From NCBI RefSeq assembly GCF_000155595.1, contig NZ_DS989906.1, forward strand, positions 152,846-216,845: DNA of 64,000 nt, given 5' to 3'. How positions within the stretch are numbered: position 1 is the stretch's first letter; each line of letters starts with the position of its first letter. Below, piece after piece: positions 9,301 through 16,467 of this stretch. This DNA comes from Synechococcus sp. PCC 7335 (lineage in GTDB: Bacteria; Cyanobacteriota; Cyanobacteriia; Phormidesmidales; Phormidesmidaceae). Under the pieces are notes generated by a model. It did not search any database. It was not told the origin of the DNA and saw nothing but the letters and a program-made list of their open reading frames with translations. Position numbers and translations under genes: made by a program.

Positions 9301-10250
9301 TCGGCAATTTCTCAGACTTGAAAACAACAACTGGATTAGAGTTTATTGATTATATAGGTGATAGCATTCTGTTATATCAGAACAATAAATTGGAGGCCAG
9401 GTTATATGGGTTTGAAGAGTTTTATATTACTGGTACCGCTAAGGACGACAAATTCAAATTCGATATCGGAGACCACACTGTCGATGGGTTCGGAGGTGCT
9501 GATATTATCACAACCAATGTGGGTGACGATACTATTACTCTAAGAAAAAGTTCTGATGGCAGTGTAATCCTTGATAAAGGAGGCGATGACAGCCTAGTTA
9601 TTCAAGATATGTTAATCACCAGCAATGATTACAAACGTCAGGAGAAAGATTTTATCATTTATCTTGACAAGCAACAGAAAAGCAGTATTGTTATTGAAGA
9701 ATTCTTTGACGAGAATGGTTCTGCTGGTTCTGGGTTTATTGAAACAATTAATGGTCAAAGCTCGAGAAGATTTCTTGATAACTTGGGTGGCATAAAGGAT
9801 GCTGCTAATTCTAAGGTCATTAAGAATGGTGGCAACGGTCGAGACACACTAAATGGTGATGCTGGAGACGATATCCTTAATGGTGGCAACGGCCAAGATA
9901 CACTAAATGGTGATGCTGGAGACGATATCCTTAATGGTGGTAAAGGCCAAGATACACTAAATGGTGATGCTGGAGACGATATCCTTAATGGTGGTAAAGG
10001 CCAAGATACACTGAGAGGCAATGATGGACACGATGTCTTTGTCTTAGCTTTAAATCAAGGTCAGGACAACATTTTAGACTACAGAGATGGGTTTGATTTT
10101 CTAGGTCTGTCGAATGGTCTAACTTTCAAAGATTTAGACATTATTGCTAGTGGGAATAACACGCTGATTCGATACAACCGTAAAACTTTAGCCAGTCTCT
10201 CGAATGTTGATACTAATATCGTTGGTTTAGAGGACTTTGTGAGCATCTAA
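6333..10250 (+). CDS. Large RTX calcium-binding secreted protein with glycine-zipper centre
   Basis: 1305 aa. Residues 1-410 are helical and unrecognised. Residues about 416-450 form a hydrophobic glycine-rich stretch (G-G-V-V-G-N-F-L-L-P-G-I-G-G) like those of membrane-inserting proteins. RTX nonapeptides (GGAGDD type) begin near 652. Residues about 1166-1237 hold four 18-aa units of type GGNGRDTLNGDAGDDILN. The C-terminus carries the D-x-F-V-L-A ... G-L-T-F ... L-I module typical of cyanobacterial type I secretion substrates. No classical signal peptide and no adjacent ABC exporter genes, so export would rely on a system encoded elsewhere. It could be a toxin, S-layer-like or adhesin protein. 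The class is firm; the role is unknown. Confidence 0.8.
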   Translation: MNINLDRWAWRTKELDAKDAVKVKNALKEIVNRLDDAPIRLNNNNTHQDVLDDLDNPNYLNEQILSKVNTTAEDLELYARSRAINIFPDYANHPNHLYAVDKYHIESGIERKTISYLVNDLGFTGTQEILHLASKNRYVQKGSSGHDISSMQDIINKDKAADGKSDSVESLNKTLYGSESIELSAALMALNAYAKSLEAFLIPPSENIANFLDVDEIKLLERGDLEREYYQTITHFGNMGASLGAKLAYYYGNEEIATQIITQASVKTVGSYLGDYVNYQAAGLPLPAQQAYQRIYNNITQTATTFVTNAIVDVFNETFDIEDPLGHFLTSTIVTGVTNSLLGEIATTVLPSDARLAKQYMQKYLGIHDGAKLGLSTEAVTGEIINVFEGSIASFATSQLFSYLDAAWSDVQLTNLGSTVGGVVGNFLLPGIGGFIGQVAGGLVFDLVENKDPRSYHSVSLDPNTGLFISQFSYEKDGGNRGLSEQMGRGARDNIELASLYVGGKPLIINNFEYGHHNEKMVFISDVTGRRSFDTAEEALRSGVVTQLKTYEVEGGNAYAVDLIHRDSYDPTLDQLFIDLNTADEYELHKVNPFLYGSSIANMNDNDAKEFLLKDWISTLDEANRLGFDILPFNDGGEFLPVLDDNTRTVKGGAGDDFIYRYSGKASLYGQEGDDTIRVDVNILDNNSFDVINGGDGFDTYIGRYDTYVFDAKKPIGIVLDPYGHNGYLVSSPEPRLEARIYFTERLDITATTYNDEFTLNNSTNVFDGHSGMDTISLSLGEATENVEFNLSSKENQISYGSSALYNFEWVDHLITGLGNDSIQIDKALLQTNDFGIIGMGDGIDTFKSDLTDAFKTSTGINLSRYLGRSHLLYHNDKLRWRLNDVERFEITGTRFDDQFELTNSYQKFDGGAGFDTIEIDLSHANSDVLLDLSNSENQLVYNASSLANFENAHKVYTGSGNDSIQIGAILLTNENFDIINSGEGQDKYIGNFSDLKTTTGLEFIDYIGDSILLYQNNKLEARLYGFEEFYITGTAKDDKFKFDIGDHTVDGFGGADIITTNVGDDTITLRKSSDGSVILDKGGDDSLVIQDMLITSNDYKRQEKDFIIYLDKQQKSSIVIEEFFDENGSAGSGFIETINGQSSRRFLDNLGGIKDAANSKVIKNGGNGRDTLNGDAGDDILNGGNGQDTLNGDAGDDILNGGKGQDTLNGDAGDDILNGGKGQDTLRGNDGHDVFVLALNQGQDNILDYRDGFDFLGLSNGLTFKDLDIIASGNNTLIRYNRKTLASLSNVDTNIVGLEDFVSI
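9828..10043 (+). repeat. 54-bp tandem repeat within RTX gene, 4 units
   Basis: Units start at 9828, 9882, 9936 and 9990. The first three differ by only a few bases, and the fourth diverges after 33 bases. Each encodes 18 residues, two RTX nonapeptides. High DNA identity implies recent expansion. Confidence 0.9.
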
Positions 10251-10340
10251 ACTGACTTTCGAGAAGAAAAACTGTGGAATCGGTGTCGCGGGCTAATTGC
10301 TTATAATAACGGGGAAGGTTATTCATGGGTAACAAATAAC

Positions 10341-10905
10341 GGCTTTGTCAACTTAGCGAAGCTTGACCGTATACCGGTGATTTTGGGAAGCTGCATCCAT
10401 GACTAATCCCTACCGTGGCCATCGCTTCCCAGCCAAAATCATCAGCTACTGCGTGTGGCTGTACCATACGTTTCCGTTAAGCTTTCGTGACATCGAAAAA
10501 ATGATGCTTTATCGCGATGTCACAGTCACCTATGAAGCGATCAGAGGGTGGTGTCTCAAATTCGCTCAGAGCTATGTCAATAAAATCCGTAAGCAGCGGC
10601 TCAAAACCGGTGATAAGTGGCATCTTGATGAAGTGGTAATCACCATCAAGGGTGAGCAATTCTACTTGTGGCGCGCCGTTGACCAGCATGGCACAGTGCT
10701 CGATATCCTGATGCAGCGCCGTCGTAACACAGCCGCTGCGTACAGATTTTTCCGCAAACTACTCAAATCAACCGGCTTTGCACCCAGAGTCATCATCACA
10801 GATAAACTCAAAAGCTACAGTGCGGGCTTCTCCATCTCGGTGTGTTCGAGACTTCGCGTTTTTGACTCAATAGAGCGATCACATGACTATAGGGATGGTA
10901 TCTAG
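10341..10905 (+). pseudogene. IS6-family element, 3'-truncated, with transposase fragment
   Basis: The left end begins GGCTTTGTCAACTTAGCG at 10341, and transposase starts at ATG 10399. The protein has the family start (T-N-P-Y-R-G-H-R-F-P), the helix-turn-helix, the first catalytic Asp (H-L-D-E-V) and the second (T-D-K-L-K-S-Y). It then departs from the family near 10825, and the catalytic Glu and C-terminus are missing. The ORF ends after 168 codons against about 235 normally. The same left end occurs at 63837. Confidence 0.85.
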
Positions 10906-10961
10906 TTCTTATTCGCTAATCATGTTGCTACTATAAGAGCGGAAAAGCAACACTTATTTAG

Positions 10962-11504
10962 ATGTCGGCCACAGTATTACCCCAGCTCAAAACTGTCAGT
11001 TCCAAGTTAGAAGCTGAAGCAGCGTCTATCGAACAGCAACTATCGATAGTACGAGAGAAGCGAAAGGCTATTCTCTCAGTCATCGATATGTTTGATGCTT
11101 CACCTGCTGCCACTGAAGCAAAAGATGACCTCACTGATGAAGAGACTGCTTCCCCTACTGTTCAACAACCAGAAGAGAAGACTGAGAAAGCGACTAGAAC
11201 TAAAAAAGCTACCAAGGCCAAAAGCACGAAGCGGAAGAAAGACGGACGCGCAGGGAATTGGCAAAAGTATCTGCTTCCTGCCATGAAAGGCTATTCGCTA
11301 CCTGATGCCGTACAGTTAGTCCTCGAACAAGAGCCGAAGAAGGACTTCAAGATTGCCGAGGTGATGTCCGCTTTGTTCAAAGAGAACATGCCCAAAAGTC
11401 AGTATCTAAAGGCTCGAAACCGTGTCTCGAACATCCTCTCGGGAGGTGCTCGCAATGGCGACTGGCATAGAGGGGAACGCAGCTCCTATCGCTTCTCCAA
11501 TTGA
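10962..11504 (+). CDS. Hypothetical coiled-coil/basic protein with C-terminal winged-helix-like region
   Basis: 180 aa. Residues 1-45 form a coiled coil (S-K-L-E-A-E-A-A-S-I-E-Q-Q-L), 50-75 are acidic, and 78-96 are highly basic (K-A-T-K-A-K-S-T-K-R-K-K). Residues 100-180 look like a winged-helix fold (M-S-A-L-F-K-E-N-M-P ... A-R-N-R-V-S-N-I-L-S-G-G-A). This architecture suggests a DNA-binding protein; similar small proteins are widespread in cyanobacteria without known function. It is boxed in by two IS6 5' remnants pointing at it from both sides (10341-10905 and 11594-11819), so it may have been carried as cargo. Confidence 0.7.
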   Translation: MSATVLPQLKTVSSKLEAEAASIEQQLSIVREKRKAILSVIDMFDASPAATEAKDDLTDEETASPTVQQPEEKTEKATRTKKATKAKSTKRKKDGRAGNWQKYLLPAMKGYSLPDAVQLVLEQEPKKDFKIAEVMSALFKENMPKSQYLKARNRVSNILSGGARNGDWHRGERSSYRFSN

Positions 11505-11593
11505 TATGCTCTCTTGCACAGGCATCAACTACCTCTTGCAACCCAAACATCCTACGTCTGGCCCTTGTTTGCGAATCTAGTTAGCATAGCCCT

Positions 11594-11819
11594 GAGCAAA
11601 CTTTAGACACTATCCTCTGATCGCTTCGTAGGTGACCATGACACCCCGATAAAGCATCATTTTCTCGATGTCACGCAAGCTTAGTGGGAAGGTGTGATAC
11701 AGCCAGACGCAGTAGCTGATGGTTTCAGATGGGAAGCGGTGCCCCGGTAAGGATTAGTCATAGATGAAGCTTCTTAAAATCAGCAATTCACAGTCAAATC
11801 TAGACAACTTGACGATGCC
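11594..11819 (-). pseudogene. IS6-family 5' remnant
   Basis: The reverse strand from 11819 opens with GGCATCGTCAAGTTG, an IS6 end related to those at 10341 and 29870. From ATG 11761 it encodes the transposase start M-T-N-P-Y-R-G followed, after a one-base deletion, by the helix-turn-helix region through Y-E-A-I-R-G. Homology ends near 11605. The catalytic domain is absent. Confidence 0.8.
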
Positions 11820-11827
11820 AGTTCGCT

Positions 11828-13699
11828 TTATATGATTGATGTGATTGCGGTCCTTTGTGCGGCTTCCTTCAGTCGCTCCACAAACTCCGACCTGCGATCG
11901 CCTGTTAGCATCAACCGCTCAATTGCCCGCGTCATCGCCACATACAGTAAACGCGCTTCGTCACCAACATCTCCCGTCCGGTTAGGCAGAAAGCCTAATC
12001 CAGGAATAAAGACGACTGGAAACTCTAGCCCTTTACTACTGTGCATCGTCATCAGTTTGACACTTGGGCATAGCGGGTCATAGTTACGACTGCTGCTGTT
12101 TTGATTGAGCCAAGCTACTGGGATACCCGCTTGCTGTAGCTCGGCAAGTGCTTGTTCTCCCATCCAGTTGGTGCGGTAGACGACGGCCATCTCGTACCAA
12201 GGAATACCGCTCTCGTGAAGCGCTTGGGCTCTTTGCGCAATATAAGCGATCTCCGCTTTGTAATTCGCGCACTTTACCAACTCTGGCTCTGGGCCTTCGC
12301 GCCCTGCACTATCAGGAACTATCAACGGTGGCCTGTCTTCATCAACGCTGCTCGTCGGTGGCATCATCTCTTTAGCAAACTCATAGGCCAGCCTCAGCAC
12401 CTGAGCAGTGTTGCGGTAGTTCAACTTCAGAATCGTGGTTCTACCCTGCGCTTTGATACCCAAACTTTTGAAGCTGAACTGACGACTAGCCCGTTTGCTG
12501 TAGAGGTTCTGAGCATCATCGTAAAGTACGAGCAGTGAATCGGTGGCAGGATTCACCATCTGCGCGACTAGCTTCAGCCATTCGGGAGCAAAGTCATGAG
12601 CTTCGTCCACCATCACCGCGCCATACTGACCTTGAGGAATATGACCTGCTTCAACAGCGGCAATAACAGCTTGCTCTAGCTTCCTGATGTACTCGACACC
12701 TCTGTAGCGTCTGGCATCTGGACGTGCGATACCGTAGCGTTTGAGCATATCTAGACACCATCCGTGGAAATGACGCACCGTAACGCACTGGCTTTGGTTC
12801 TCGTTCACGATGAGCGATCTTAACTTAGCGGCTAGCGCCACGTTGAAGCAAAGTACGAGCACTGACTGATTTGTCTGCGCTAGATGTTGACAGCGATAGG
12901 CCAAAATCAACGTCTTGCCACTACCAGCTACACCATGAATCACTCGATGGCCCTTACCGAGGTTGCGAGCGAGCTGCTCTTGCTGTAAGTCCATGACCTT
13001 GAGTACTTGAGGAATGGCGGTTTGCAGCCTCTCTTCCAGTTGCTCGTCAAAGAACGAGAGCGGCTTAGTCGAAATGCGCAGCTCTGGGTAGAGGTGCCAG
13101 CGAACGCGATCAATCTGCTCAGCGGTTAGGGAGCTGCCGAAGTTGTAGTGGCTCATGGCCCAGAGCTGCTCTTGAAAGGTACCTGCATCAACGCTCTGCG
13201 TCATCTCGTCTTTGCAGATGACCAGATGAGCGTCTATGACCTGAGCCAGGGCGGGCTGTGAGTCGAACATACGACGGGTAATGTTGGGTAGCACCACGCC
13301 ATAGGCATAGGGACAAGAGAGCTTGCCTTGGTAGCGGCCTGCCATCTGTACCAGCGCCTCATCTTTCTCCAGCATCGAACAGATAGCTAGTGCGTAGTTC
13401 CTAGCTTGGTGTAGTGGGTTAACCACCTTCTTAAGGCCAGAGGGGGTAGCAATCTCACAACTTCTGGGATCAACAGATTGAATCGTGTTCAGTTTCCAGT
13501 CTTTGACTTCTAGGACAAAGATGCCGCGTGAAGGGTGCAAGATGATGAAGTCGGGATACAGACGTTTTAAGCCGACTGGCACGTCGTACCAGAGCAGGTA
13601 GTCGTCTTCGAGATTCGCTTCTAGCCGCTGTGCTAGCCGCCGTTCTCCAGAGGTCATTCGGCTGGCAGTACTGTGGTAGGAGGGAATGAGCGTAGCCAT
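11828..13699 (-). CDS. NERD-domain superfamily I (UvrD/Rep-like) DNA helicase
   Basis: 623 aa. The N-terminal NERD (nuclease-related) domain at residues 15-120 has Y-P-D-F-I-I-L and V-L-E-V-K-D-W-K as the endonuclease-like core. The superfamily I helicase motor follows: Walker A GVAGSGKT near 257-264, Walker B V-M-V-D-E-A-H-D, motif Y-R-N-T, M-H-S-S-K-G-L-E-F, and the final V-A-M-T-R-A. It should translocate on single-stranded DNA and possibly cleave it. NERD-helicases are found on plasmids and in some defence loci; no partner gene is adjacent here. The ATG at 13699 fits well with the NERD start. Intact. Confidence 0.88.
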   Translation of the reverse strand: MATLIPSYHSTASRMTSGERRLAQRLEANLEDDYLLWYDVPVGLKRLYPDFIILHPSRGIFVLEVKDWKLNTIQSVDPRSCEIATPSGLKKVVNPLHQARNYALAICSMLEKDEALVQMAGRYQGKLSCPYAYGVVLPNITRRMFDSQPALAQVIDAHLVICKDEMTQSVDAGTFQEQLWAMSHYNFGSSLTAEQIDRVRWHLYPELRISTKPLSFFDEQLEERLQTAIPQVLKVMDLQQEQLARNLGKGHRVIHGVAGSGKTLILAYRCQHLAQTNQSVLVLCFNVALAAKLRSLIVNENQSQCVTVRHFHGWCLDMLKRYGIARPDARRYRGVEYIRKLEQAVIAAVEAGHIPQGQYGAVMVDEAHDFAPEWLKLVAQMVNPATDSLLVLYDDAQNLYSKRASRQFSFKSLGIKAQGRTTILKLNYRNTAQVLRLAYEFAKEMMPPTSSVDEDRPPLIVPDSAGREGPEPELVKCANYKAEIAYIAQRAQALHESGIPWYEMAVVYRTNWMGEQALAELQQAGIPVAWLNQNSSSRNYDPLCPSVKLMTMHSSKGLEFPVVFIPGLGFLPNRTGDVGDEARLLYVAMTRAIERLMLTGDRRSEFVERLKEAAQRTAITSII

Positions 13700-13886
13700 T
13701 GTTTGGAGTCGGTAGTGCCCCTATTATGCCCACTGCCTGCAATACAAGGATCGACTCTTGCGACCACAGCCTGAAGGGAGAGCGACTCGATGTATCGAGG
13801 TGACTAGGTTTTGTTTACACAATGGTTTTCCTTTTCTGCGCAGATGGGTGTTCTAAGAGCGAGACACTCTATTCCCCCCACTTACC

Positions 13887-14231
13887 ATGCGCTTCTTTGT
13901 TAAGCTAATCGGCTTTGGCCTACTGATGTTCAGCATCTATCTGCTAGGCAACAACATCTTGTTTACGACTAATGTTTATCCGTACTGGTGGCGAGGAATC
14001 GCCGCTGACGCATCTATCTTTTTTCTAGCAATCGGCGTGCTGTCGCTAGTCTTTCTACCCAGTGAGTTTAAGGAGATTGGTTGGGTATCGACTGCCCTTG
14101 GTATCTTAGCCGTCTTCATAAGCAGCCGAGCTATCCTGAATCCGACTAGCCTATGGGAGTTCTTTCTAGCCTTCATAGTGATGGCGATTGGCTACAAACT
14201 GTTTTCGACTGGTCGCATACCCCTGCTATAG
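13887..14231 (+). CDS. Small integral membrane protein
   Basis: 114 aa with four predicted hydrophobic helices (about 5-25, 40-60, 68-84 and 90-108) separated by short loops. No conserved family recognised. The start ATG follows a cytosine-rich leader without an obvious ribosome-binding site. It is divergent from the NERD-helicase; the 187 bases between hold both promoters. The ORF may continue a local cyanobacterial membrane-protein family, but I cannot name it. Confidence 0.6.
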   Translation: MRFFVKLIGFGLLMFSIYLLGNNILFTTNVYPYWWRGIAADASIFFLAIGVLSLVFLPSEFKEIGWVSTALGILAVFISSRAILNPTSLWEFFLAFIVMAIGYKLFSTGRIPLL

Positions 14232-14856
14232 AAGAATGTCAGCGAAGCCTATCCAAACGCCGAGGCGATCACATACCAAGATTGTCTAGCCATCTAGTTA
14301 CTAACCAACCCCCAACCGTCGGTCGGGAACAATATCTTATGTAACTTATAGTCTTTCTCAAAATCATTAAAGTTACATAAGAAAAAGAGAGCGCTTCAGA
14401 CTATCAAGCAGTGATGAGCCAACGGATCGAGAGACAACGGTTGCTCATAGGGTTGAGTACGATTGCATAAGCTGAGCAGATAGCACCTACTCAATAAATC
14501 TGTCTTGAAATTGACCCGTGCATAGAGTTGAAAAAATTCGGCTTCTAAGCCTGAAGTCCCATCATGTCAATGCTTCTCCGGTTGTGTAGAAACAGGATGA
14601 ACCTGTGAGTGCAGATACTGTGAGTGCAGATACAAGAAACTTTTCTAGAAAGAAGAGAGCATACTGAATTGTTTAGCTTGCATCAAGAACGATTGAAGCT
14701 TCTAGTCTTAACTGACATAGGCTATGGACGTTAGCGTTGCTTCTAAGTTAGAACATGGGTAAGGAAATATAGAATCTATCTTTGTTCCATCTGCAGAGCT
14801 GCTATGAGCTTTCAATGGTGTGAAGTAAGATTCGCGTGATATTGAAAAGAACATAG
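14232..14856. other. Leader region with inverted repeat ahead of GIY-YIG operon
   Basis: No gene seen. An inverted repeat has arms CTTATGTAACTT at 14336-14347 and its exact complement at 14370-14381, 22 bases apart, which could be an operator or attenuator. A direct repeat GTGAGTGCAGATAC occurs twice at 14608-14632. The remaining DNA is unremarkable. Confidence 0.5.
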
Positions 14857-15405
14857 ATGGTTACTCAGCAAACGACAGCGCAAACCCTAAGAAGTTCGGT
14901 CAGACTGACTAAGCCCGAATTACTAGCCCAAGTGCCTGATGGCTACAATCGTCGTCAAGCCTTTAATTTCCTGCGTCATAGAGCGACTAACTACGAGGCG
15001 CTGTTAGAGCAGTATCGCCAGCAGTACGGTAACGTAACGCCGAAGGAGAACAAAGCAGCTGTCCAAGGTGCCGCCGATGTCATTATTAAAGCCTTGCGAG
15101 ATGAGAATATAGAGCTAATTCAAGGTAGAAGCAATACGCCGTTTGCCAAGTTTGCACGCTCTTTGGCAGAGCTACTAGGGCTAGATTCCGGTGTGGATCT
15201 AGCGATGATTCATGAAGCGACCAAAACCCTGAAGCGTTCTCAGACTATGTACAAGTCGTGGAACGAGCGCTATCGCCGTCAGCGTGACCTTGTTCTAAAA
15301 GCGATAGAAGCTGCTAGCCCAGAAGTACGTCAGCAAGTGCAAGCGATCTACAAAGCTACCTCAAAAGATAAGTTAGACGCACTAGAGAAGCGTTTCAATG
15401 GCTAA
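14857..15405 (+). CDS. Hypothetical protein, first gene of GIY-YIG operon
   Basis: 182 aa, soluble, helical, basic. Residues 16-60 hold a motif Y-N-R-R-Q-A-F-N-F-L-R-H-R-x-T-N-Y-E that could be a helix-turn-helix; the C-terminal third is charged and coiled (Y-R-R-Q-R-D-L-V-L-K-A-I). No family recognised. The last 8 bases overlap the start of the next gene, so translation is probably coupled. Its place as first gene of a three-gene run with a nuclease suggests a DNA-binding or structural role. Confidence 0.7.
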   Translation: MVTQQTTAQTLRSSVRLTKPELLAQVPDGYNRRQAFNFLRHRATNYEALLEQYRQQYGNVTPKENKAAVQGAADVIIKALRDENIELIQGRSNTPFAKFARSLAELLGLDSGVDLAMIHEATKTLKRSQTMYKSWNERYRRQRDLVLKAIEAASPEVRQQVQAIYKATSKDKLDALEKRFNG

Positions 15406-15739
15406 GAAGAAGACTTCTACTAACCAAGCTGTCAGTCTTAAGCAGATGAAGCTGATTGCGATCAAGCAGGAGTGCTACGCCATCTCAGGTGCAGCTACGA
15501 CACCTGCGCTTAAAAAGCAGTACCCAACGCTATCGAAGAACCGAGACTTTAGAACCAGAAAAGCGTGGGAGTATGTACTCAAGCGATTGCGTCGTGACGG
15601 CGAGTGGCTAGGAATCAAAGTGACAGAGTTAGAGTCGTTGGCTGAGAAGCAGCGTAGCGCAAAGAAAACCGAACTAAAGGGCCTTACCTTTTCACCTGAG
15701 CGGGTAGCGATGGATCAGGCAGCTGAGAACGATGACTAA
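15398..15739 (+). CDS. Hypothetical protein, second gene of GIY-YIG operon
   Basis: 113 aa, very basic N-terminus (A-K-K-K-T-S), with an internal helix-rich region (R-K-A-W-E-Y-V-L-K-R-L-R-R-D) and an acidic C-terminus. No known family. Both ends overlap neighbours by 8 bases, giving ATG-in-stop arrangements typical of tight operons. The charge pattern suggests a nucleic-acid-associated protein. Confidence 0.68.
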   Translation: MAKKKTSTNQAVSLKQMKLIAIKQECYAISGAATTPALKKQYPTLSKNRDFRTRKAWEYVLKRLRRDGEWLGIKVTELESLAEKQRSAKKTELKGLTFSPERVAMDQAAENDD

Positions 15740-16004
15740 CTTATTGAATCTACCGGCTATCAGCGCAATCTACCGGATATGGCACCGTGACGAAGTGGTT
15801 TACGTTGGCCAGACTAAGAACCTAAGACAGCGCTGGCGGCACCATCATATTTTGCCGAAGTTAATAGCTTGCTACGGAACGGACTGGCGGCTTGATTGGA
15901 TAGCAATTGAGGAAGCGAATCTAATTCGTGCGGAGGCGTTTTCGTACCGTTGTTTCAGACCACTGCTAAACCAGAGAAACCCTTCCGAGCAGCTAGGTTT
16001 GTAG
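15732..16004 (+). CDS. GIY-YIG nuclease domain protein
   Basis: 90 aa. Core motifs of the GIY-YIG superfamily are present in slightly altered form: A-I-Y-R-I-W near residue 12, Y-V-G-Q-T near 24, N-L-R-Q-R-W with the catalytic Arg near 31-34, and the terminal E-A-x-x-I ... P-L-L-N near 55-80. It is one of the shortest stand-alone versions and has no additional DNA-binding domain. The two upstream genes, coupled by overlaps, probably supply specificity or control. GIY-YIG enzymes make nicks or double-strand breaks (homing, repair, restriction). Confidence 0.78.
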   Translation: MTNLLNLPAISAIYRIWHRDEVVYVGQTKNLRQRWRHHHILPKLIACYGTDWRLDWIAIEEANLIRAEAFSYRCFRPLLNQRNPSEQLGL

Positions 16005-16236
16005 CCATAGTTGATGAGGTTGAAGACTACGATGACAGGGTATTTCTGCTACAGAGTATTAGGAGGTCTCTGTAGCAGCAAACTATGACTTTAGCCCAGC
16101 GGCTGCTGACTGAAGAAACGCTATGTCCCCTGCACATCAAGTATTTCAGCCTTTTTATACAACGCCTGAACCTATATTTGAGCAAGGCGAGAATAAAATC
16201 TTAGGCTCTGAAACCTCTATATATCAATGGATGTAG

Positions 16237-16268
16237 CCTTAAAGGACAAAATTGTTCCGATTCTATAC
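16237..16268 (+). repeat. Tn3-family terminal repeat, interrupted copy
   Basis: CCTTAAAGG followed by ACAAAATTGTTCCGATTC and TATAC. It nearly equals the repeat at 56393-56439, which abuts a Tn3 transposase tail, and the reverse complement of 941-987. The match resumes at 16389 (CTATACATAGGCG) after the 120-bp insertion. The inner side of this end faces left. Confidence 0.8.
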
Positions 16269-16388
16269 GACACTGTTGGCGAACTCCACAATAGCCGCTC
16301 AAACCCAGTAAATTCATTCTCAGCTTCTGTCCTAGACTAACGAAAACTCGTCGGTTCAGCGTTGAAGATTTGGTTCGCCAACAGTGTC
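16269..16388. mobile_element. 120-bp MITE with 16-bp inverted ends and 6-bp target duplication
   Basis: The left end GACACTGTTGGCGAAC (16269-16284) and its exact reverse complement (16373-16388) bound 120 bp with no coding capacity. CTATAC flanks it on both sides (16263-16268 and 16389-16394), and removing the element and one CTATAC restores the Tn3-type end as seen intact at 56393. The same end sequence with one change lies at 46093-46108, next to an IS1182-type transposase, suggesting the enzyme that moves it. Confidence 0.88.
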
Positions 16389-16452
16389 CTATACATAGGC
16401 GTATCTCGCTTCAGGCGAGTCTTACGGCCACAACTGGTAAGCACTTCTTGAA

Positions 16453-16467
16453 TTCGCCAACAGTGTC
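16453..16467. repeat. Third copy of MITE/IS end, touching a stop codon
   Basis: TTCGCCAACAGTGTC at 16453-16467. Its last base is the first plus-strand base of the stop codon of the giant protein gene, so the C-terminus of that gene ends at an element border and may have been set by an insertion. Confidence 0.75.

Larger units (their letters stand above)
16005..16466. other. Intergenic region with nested mobile-element ends
   Basis: No gene is assigned. A 37-codon frame starting at ATG 16123 stops immediately before the Tn3-type end at 16237. The stretch contains that end, a 120-bp miniature element inserted in it (16269-16388) and a further element end at 16453-16467. Confidence 0.5.

Noticed and set aside
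12152..12538. 128-codon plus-strand frame inside the helicase gene
   Set aside because: Antisense shadow of the well-supported helicase.
941..16410. Calling 941-16410 a transposon as a feature
   Set aside because: Only the opposed ends support it; no transposase, resolvase or target duplication was found, so it is kept as a hypothesis.
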